Origin: Sporothrix humicola
Lineage: Eukaryota > Ascomycota > Sordariomycetes > Ophiostomatales > Ophiostomataceae
Assembly (NCBI GenBank): GCA_021396245.1
Contig: WNYE01000004.1
Span: 558,001-622,000, forward strand
Reading direction: 5' to 3'
Length of the DNA stretch: 64,000 bases
The notes under the pieces were generated by a model. That model searched no databases, was not told the origin of the DNA, and was given only the letters and a program-made list of their open reading frames with translations. The position numbers and the translations under genes were made by a program. Every line of letters begins with the position of its first letter. The first letter of the stretch is position 1. Below are positions 58,882-64,000 of this stretch, piece by piece.

Positions 58882-59405
58882 GCACTGCCTGGGGTAGATG
58901 GCATAAAATGAAAAAGGAAAATAGCGAACATTAAAAGCGATTGTTTTGCACGGACTGGAAAAGTAACTTTGTGTTTTGAAATGAAATGTTACCAATGTTT
59001 TTCATTGACCAAAAAAATAATTATACAAGTGAGAGAGAAAGTAACGGTGACAGTTTGCACTTGCACCGCCCCGCCTCCCTGTGGTGAGTTGGGATTAAAC
59101 ATTTTCCTTGCATGGACGGAGAATGCCAGTAATGACTCTCTCCAGCATGCATCTCTTCCTTTTTACTTTCTCGAGCATAACGTCATGTCATCATATATAC
59201 AAAGGGTGAGGGGTGTTAAAAGAACAGTAAAGAGGAGAAGAGAAGGGAAGAACGGAAGAACGAAAGAAGCGAAGAAAGAGGCAAAATAAGTGAAGAGAAA
59301 AGACCCAAATGACCAGAACCGAGATAGCACCAAAAGGAAATGAAGAAAATAAGGAGAAGAAAAGAAAAGGAAAAAGAAAACAAAAGAGTAGAGTGGTGAT
59401 TATGA
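58882..59405. other. Convergent spacer between PRO2 and the coiled-coil gene
   Basis: Short 3' flanks of two convergent genes. The 59220-59400 part is purine-rich on the plus strand. No gene is seen. Confidence 0.55.
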
Positions 59406-62400
59406 TTACTCCCGCCCGCGGCCCATCTTCTCGATCGAGCTCATCAGCCCGCTGCGTGTGCCCAGTCCGCTCGGCGGCCGCGGCAGACTGCCGGCCGAAC
59501 CGCTCATCTTCCTATCATGACCGATGCGGCCGATGCGGCTAGGAACGCCGCCTGTCGACATGGTGGAGCTGCTGGGCGGCTTGAGGCCCGAGATGCGCGC
59601 ACCGCCCGTGCCGTGCATGCTCATGGGGCGAGCGCGGGGCGTCGCGGTTGTGGACGTGGTGCCAGACACGGCGGCCGGGTCAATGGCCATGGAGTTGCGG
59701 TGGCCAGTGCTGCTGGGCGGGCGGGTGATACCCGACACACCCGAGACAGAGGTCCGGCTGGGCGCAGGCGTCTTGGGCTTGCGCGGTGACATGGACTGCT
59801 GGCCATATCCCGAGCTGGCGACGGTCGGTGCGCGTCTGACCGTGGCGGGCGTGGCCGTGAACGAAGAAGCAGGAGCCGGAGTCTGGGCCGGACCCGACGA
59901 GGCGATGAAGCTCTGCTGCATCGACATCATCTCCTCGGCCAGGCTGACAAGCTCGCCCTTCTCGACGCGCTCCTGCTCGAGCAGTGTGCGCAGCTCGGCA
60001 TTGTCGGCCTTGACGGCGCGCACAACAGCCTCGAGTTTGTTGACCTCGGCGCCCATCTCCTTGATCTGGGCCGCATCGCGTGCCTCACGTTCGCGACGCT
60101 CTTCCTCGGCGCGGCGCTCCTCTTCGCCAGGCACAATCTTCGAGAGGGTGGCATCGCGGCCGATGCGCAGCTTGTCGTTCTCTTGCGCAAGAGCCTCGGC
60201 GACGGTCTCGAGCTCGTGCACGCGCTTCTCCCAGCGGGCCTCGTAGCTCTTCTTGAGGGCAGCGACCTTGGTCTCGTGCTTGGCCTTGTAGGCAACGTGC
60301 AGCTCGCGGGCAACACGCTCCACGGCAATTTCGACCTCGCGCTGGACGCTGCCACCACTGCCACCACCCACGGATGTGGAAGAACCTCCAGGGCTGCCCG
60401 TGGCCCGACCAGCGCGCATAGCAGCCATCTTGGTTTCGGCCTCCTGAGCCATCATCTCCGCGGCTTCACGGCGCTTCTCCGACTCGTCCAGCTTAGCCTC
60501 GAGCTCGTCGCGGTCGCGGTGGCCCATGACAATCTCGCCCTTGACCTTGCGCAGGACTTCTTCCATCTCGCGGCCACGGCGTTCCCACTGGTCCTTTTCT
60601 TCCGACAGCAGGTCGCGCGTGCCACGCTCTTCACGCAGCTGCTCCATGCACTCGCCGACACGCTTCTCGGCATCGCCAACAGCCGTCTTGAGAGCTAGCA
60701 CCTCGGCCTCCTTGCCACTAAGGGTCGCCTTGAGGCTGCTAATCTCGGACAAGAAGTTGGACTTGAGGCTTTCAAGCTCACGCGGCGTGACGGTCGGGAT
60801 GCTGCGGGGGGTTGGCAGCGGCGGGATTTCAAAGTCGAGCAGGTTGACGAGGCTCTTACGCTGCGGCGTTGCGGCGACTCCGTTTGCGTTGCCGTTGCCG
60901 TTTGCCGTCAGCTGAGGGCCAAAGCCTTCCTTTGAGGGAGAAAGCTGCGCATTGTGTGCCATGCGCAGCTGCTCGGTAAAGTCCATCAACAGACTCGCCG
61001 TGTTGCCGGGTTCGTAGTGGCCGTTGCGGTTGGGAACAGGGCCACCGTGGTTGCCGTTGGACGTGTTTCCGTTGGTGGTGCCGTTGGCACGAGGCGTGCG
61101 TGAGACAGACGTCGGGCCACTCGGGCCAGACATGGAACCCGACCTTGACCGCGCGGCAGTATGACGGCCAAAGCCGTCGGAGAACTTGCTTGGGCTGTTG
61201 GTGCCGTTTGTGCTGTTGTTGCGGTTCAGACGAACAGCCGAGAAGGTGCTGAAGGTGCTGGCCATCGTATCATCCATGCCGGCGGCGCCATCCTCCGGTG
61301 CCGGCGAGTTACGCGCGCTATTGCTATTGGCGAGGCTGTCACGCCGTCTGTGAGTCGGCTGGCGCGGTGTGCGGTGCTTCTGCGCGCTCGAGTTGCTGTG
61401 GTTGCTGTGGTTGCTGCCGCCATATTCGCTGTGTCCACTGCCGCCGTGGCTGCCACCATGGCTGCTGCCATGCGCCTCGTTCTCAATCACGCTCGTCTCG
61501 TCCTCAAAGATCTCGATGGCCTGCTTGAGGCCCTCGTTCAGCTGAATAGCCTCGTCAAGGCTCATTTGGCGGCCGTGTAGAGGCTTTTGCTGTTGTTGGA
61601 TATTGACAAACATGGCATGGCCTTGTTGGGACGGAGAGGGTGGCACCTGCGGAGGGAGCTGGGGGACATTGGGCTGCTGGACGGGGTGGACCGGCATTTG
61701 CATGGGCGATCTAGGGCCCACGGGCGAAGCAGTACCCGACGACGCAACAGAGACAGCTGCCGACGAAACAGAGGGCACGCTGATCTTAACAGGGAACCGC
61801 TTGTCAGGTCCAGTAAACTTGCGCGGTGTGCGGCCCAGGGGCAGTGCCGGCGGCAGCATCTGGTTGGAAGAGGAAGACATTCGGCGCGAGGACGCGGATG
61901 GCGGATAGCTCGGGGGCGGTGAAGACGCGGTCGAAGAGGCTTGGTCGTCGGTGGTGTTGTCGCGACGGCTTTCGGCGCCGCTGTCGGGCGAGGCAGGGCT
62001 GCCCAGTGTGGCCGTACTAGCGGCCGACGACGAGGGCGGACCGCCACCCACGCGACCCTGCAAGATCTTGAGCGGCGACAGCTCGCTGCCCGACAGGATA
62101 CGCGATCCAGGACGCCCTTGCCGGCCCGTCATACTGGCAGACGGCGGCGGTGGCGGCGTGGGCGCTGCTGTGGATGTGATGACGGGTGGCGGCACGGGCT
62201 TTGTGATTGTGTTCATGTTGTTGTGGTTGAGACTGCTGTGACTGTGGCCGGGGCTCGTGTTCTCCTGGCTGCTGCTGTTGAGGTGATCGTCGTCGTGATG
62301 TGCAGGCGTTGTGTGGATAACCGAGTTCATAAACGGCGAGCTGTTCACCGACGTGTCCATGGCAGCCATGTTAAAGTCGGAGCCGGTGTCGGTGTCGACG

Positions 62401-62624
62401 TGGTGCGTCTTGGTCGGCGAGGGAAAGACAAAGGGAGGGAGGTGTGCCGAGGACGACGCGCCGTATGTCTCTGTTGTCTCTGTTGTCTCCTTGGAGAGAA
62501 TGTGAGTTGTGGTCAAAGACGAGACGTGCACGACGTCGTAGTCGTCAAACGCGGGTGTCGGCTGGCTAGGAATGCTAATGTTGTTGAGCGTCGCGTGCTG
62601 GAGAGGCGACAATGGCGAGGCCAT
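59406..62624 (-). CDS. Large coiled-coil protein, function unassigned
   Basis: Single exon, 1072 residues. I do not recognise it with certainty. Residues 1-600 are disordered, rich in Ser, Pro, Thr, Asn and His, with many SP/TP sites and motifs such as FNMAAMDTSVNSSPFM, GSELSPLKIL and DDTMASTFSTFSAV. From about 590 (LLDFEIPPLPTPRSIPTV) it turns into a long coiled coil (about 615-840: ELESLKSNFLSEISSLKATL, DAEKRVGECMEQLREERG) and a second one (about 860-910). The C-terminal 160 residues are basic and Ser/Thr-rich (PSRIGRIGHDRKMSGSAG). This layout, disordered proline-directed phosphorylation sites plus central coiled coil plus basic tail, is typical of spindle-pole-body or microtubule-associated proteins; a Cut12-type spindle pole protein is one possibility. 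That is inference only. The GC-rich uninterrupted frame makes the gene itself secure. Confidence 0.88.
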   Translation of the reverse strand: MASPLSPLQHATLNNISIPSQPTPAFDDYDVVHVSSLTTTHILSKETTETTETYGASSSAHLPPFVFPSPTKTHHVDTDTGSDFNMAAMDTSVNSSPFMNSVIHTTPAHHDDDHLNSSSQENTSPGHSHSSLNHNNMNTITKPVPPPVITSTAAPTPPPPPSASMTGRQGRPGSRILSGSELSPLKILQGRVGGGPPSSSAASTATLGSPASPDSGAESRRDNTTDDQASSTASSPPPSYPPSASSRRMSSSSNQMLPPALPLGRTPRKFTGPDKRFPVKISVPSVSSAAVSVASSGTASPVGPRSPMQMPVHPVQQPNVPQLPPQVPPSPSQQGHAMFVNIQQQQKPLHGRQMSLDEAIQLNEGLKQAIEIFEDETSVIENEAHGSSHGGSHGGSGHSEYGGSNHSNHSNSSAQKHRTPRQPTHRRRDSLANSNSARNSPAPEDGAAGMDDTMASTFSTFSAVRLNRNNSTNGTNSPSKFSDGFGRHTAARSRSGSMSGPSGPTSVSRTPRANGTTNGNTSNGNHGGPVPNRNGHYEPGNTASLLMDFTEQLRMAHNAQLSPSKEGFGPQLTANGNGNANGVAATPQRKSLVNLLDFEIPPLPTPRSIPTVTPRELESLKSNFLSEISSLKATLSGKEAEVLALKTAVGDAEKRVGECMEQLREERGTRDLLSEEKDQWERRGREMEEVLRKVKGEIVMGHRDRDELEAKLDESEKRREAAEMMAQEAETKMAAMRAGRATGSPGGSSTSVGGGSGGSVQREVEIAVERVARELHVAYKAKHETKVAALKKSYEARWEKRVHELETVAEALAQENDKLRIGRDATLSKIVPGEEERRAEEERREREARDAAQIKEMGAEVNKLEAVVRAVKADNAELRTLLEQERVEKGELVSLAEEMMSMQQSFIASSGPAQTPAPASSFTATPATVRRAPTVASSGYGQQSMSPRKPKTPAPSRTSVSGVSGITRPPSSTGHRNSMAIDPAAVSGTTSTTATPRARPMSMHGTGGARISGLKPPSSSTMSTGGVPSRIGRIGHDRKMSGSAGSLPRPPSGLGTRSGLMSSIEKMGRGRE

Positions 62625-64000
62625 GAAGGGAGGCGGAGAGTTTCTTTGGAAAGATAGGGAGTTTAGGATTCAAGATTTGAGATTGAGATGGACGTGGTGA
62701 GAAAGTTGTCTCGCTCTGAAAAAGGTTGTGTTTCGTGTTTCTCTTTTTTTCTCTTTTCCTTCTCGTTCTTCTCTCAGTCCGTGTCTTTATCCGCTTTTTT
62801 GCGCCACAATAGGCTCAATCAAACGGCAGCGCAAATCGCACAATCGCAAATCGCAAACCGCAAAAAAAAGACACGATCCTCAAAATCCGCAAAATCAAAA
62901 AGAGTCGTCTTTCGGACACATCAACTGTTCGCAACGACAAGAAAAAGGGAGAGTGGGGAGGGAGGGGACGCGCAGAAAGTGGAATAGCTGCATGGAAGAT
63001 GGATTCTACCAAATCGATCAGAAAAAGAAAGGCAGAAAAAAAAACACAGAAAAAAAGGAGTGTGGTGGGCGAGGGCGAGGGCGAAAACGAAAGAGGGAAA
63101 AAAGAGGTGTGTCGGAAAAAGCAACAAAGGCGGTGATGCGGTGAAGGTGCATTGCATGGACCATTGCATTAGGAAAAGCATTAGGGACACAGGCCTGGAC
63201 CAAAACAGGCATGAGCACAGGAGCGCACCTGCCGGTCGGCTGCGTGGCCACCCGCAAAATCCCCAAAATAACACAAACTGTTTGGCTGCTGTTATTATCA
63301 AAGGGTCAAATGCCCACAACGCGCCTCCCTGGCCCACTGGCCGCCAGTGGCCCGCCCGCGCCCAAAATCGCCCAAAGGGAAAGACCGCGCCCTCTCTACG
63401 TTTCGCTCTAAGCCTAAATAGGAAGGGTTGTCAGGGTAACAGTGGGTATATGTCATCACGTGATACTGCCAACCCGGCTGTTGAAGCTGGTTCAAGCGGG
63501 TGCCCCCGTTTGACGCCAACTGTAGCGCTGTTTTTTGTGGCCATTTGGGCGTGTTTCTCTTGACAGTTGGCGCTGTCCTTCATGTCAATCAGGGGCTCAG
63601 ATAGGGGCAAAATGGAGATGTGATGAAAAAGGTGAGCGGCACTGACATCTGTCAAATATCAAAATTCAGATGAGCCAGACGCCCCAGAGTATCAATCGAA
63701 CATCCACAGAACGTTGCAACAAACAGCACAGCCTCTGCATGAGAAACGGCTGTCAATGTTAAATTTGGTGGTATTGAAATGAAGAAGAAAAAAATCAGAT
63801 GCAAGCAAACAGAGCCAAACAGAACCAAACACTACAGAAGACACAGCCCTTCCGGCTTCCGCCAAAACGACACCAAACCCCTGCGCATAAACGGTTGAAA
63901 TTGGGCAGCAATTTGGTCGAATGACAACCCTTGCCCAGCCAGCCAGTTGCCGAGGCCGAGAGTGCTACTGGTATTACTGAGTGGCTCACAACCACGATGA
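62625..64000. other. Spacer at right edge, 5' side of the coiled-coil gene
   Basis: The promoter and leader of the minus-strand gene, with purine-rich plus-strand stretches at 62860-63120. No gene reaching in from the right edge is recognised; the short frames at 63060-63563 and 63795-63995 have no supported content. Confidence 0.5.

Noticed and set aside
1..64000. CRISPR arrays, transposon ends, rRNA genes or a secondary-metabolite cluster
   Set aside because: No regularly spaced repeats, terminal inverted repeats, transposase or reverse transcriptase motifs, rRNA sequence, or backbone synthase genes were seen.

Overview
The window looks like nuclear DNA of a filamentous ascomycete (Pezizomycotina, most likely Sordariomycetes). 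Evidence: a class III chitin synthase, a RAS2/RasB-type GTPase, an Opy2-type membrane anchor and a TOK-type potassium channel; short GT-AG introns, mostly 60-120 bases, with CTAAC-like branch points; GC-rich third codon positions in exons against mixed or AT-rich spacers; and pyrimidine-rich tracts on the sense strand just upstream of start codons. The genus cannot be fixed from the sequence alone.

Twelve protein-coding genes are supported. Left part, all on the minus strand: cullin-1 (916-3591, five exons), an outward-rectifier-type two-pore K+ channel (4794-7293, four exons), the GPI ethanolamine-phosphate transferase Mcd4 (8321-11586, three exons), RAS2 (14954-16145, two exons split by an unusually long intron), an Opy2 homologue (26950-28457, two exons) and an alpha/beta hydrolase (35508-36401). 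Right part: class III chitin synthase (41864-44820, +), the NEDD8-conjugating enzyme Ubc12 (46223-46868, +), ketol-acid reductoisomerase Ilv5 (49060-50594, +), a PLP-dependent serine/threonine dehydratase-like enzyme (51193-52407, +), a DHA1-type MFS transporter (52808-54838, -), gamma-glutamyl phosphate reductase Pro2 (57520-58881, +) and a large coiled-coil protein (59406-62624, -).

The genes do not form a metabolic cluster. Some functional pairs are visible: cullin-1 and Ubc12 belong to the same neddylation pathway; Ilv5 sits beside a threonine/serine ammonia-lyase-like enzyme that could supply 2-oxobutyrate; Mcd4 and chitin synthase both build cell surface; Ras2 and Opy2 are both inputs to fungal MAP-kinase/cAMP signalling.

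More than half of the window is non-coding. The spacers upstream of RAS2 (10.8 kb), OPY2 (7.1 kb) and the chitin synthase (5.5 kb) are very long and hold no convincing gene, tRNA, transposon or CRISPR array. They hold simple repeats, strand-asymmetric purine/pyrimidine tracts and a recurring TACTCCGTA motif. I did not find a clearly new biological system. The most useful leads are a coding-like in-frame extension behind the stop codon of the MFS transporter, the TACTCCGTA motif, a 17-base micro-exon in cullin-1 and the 493-base RAS2 intron.
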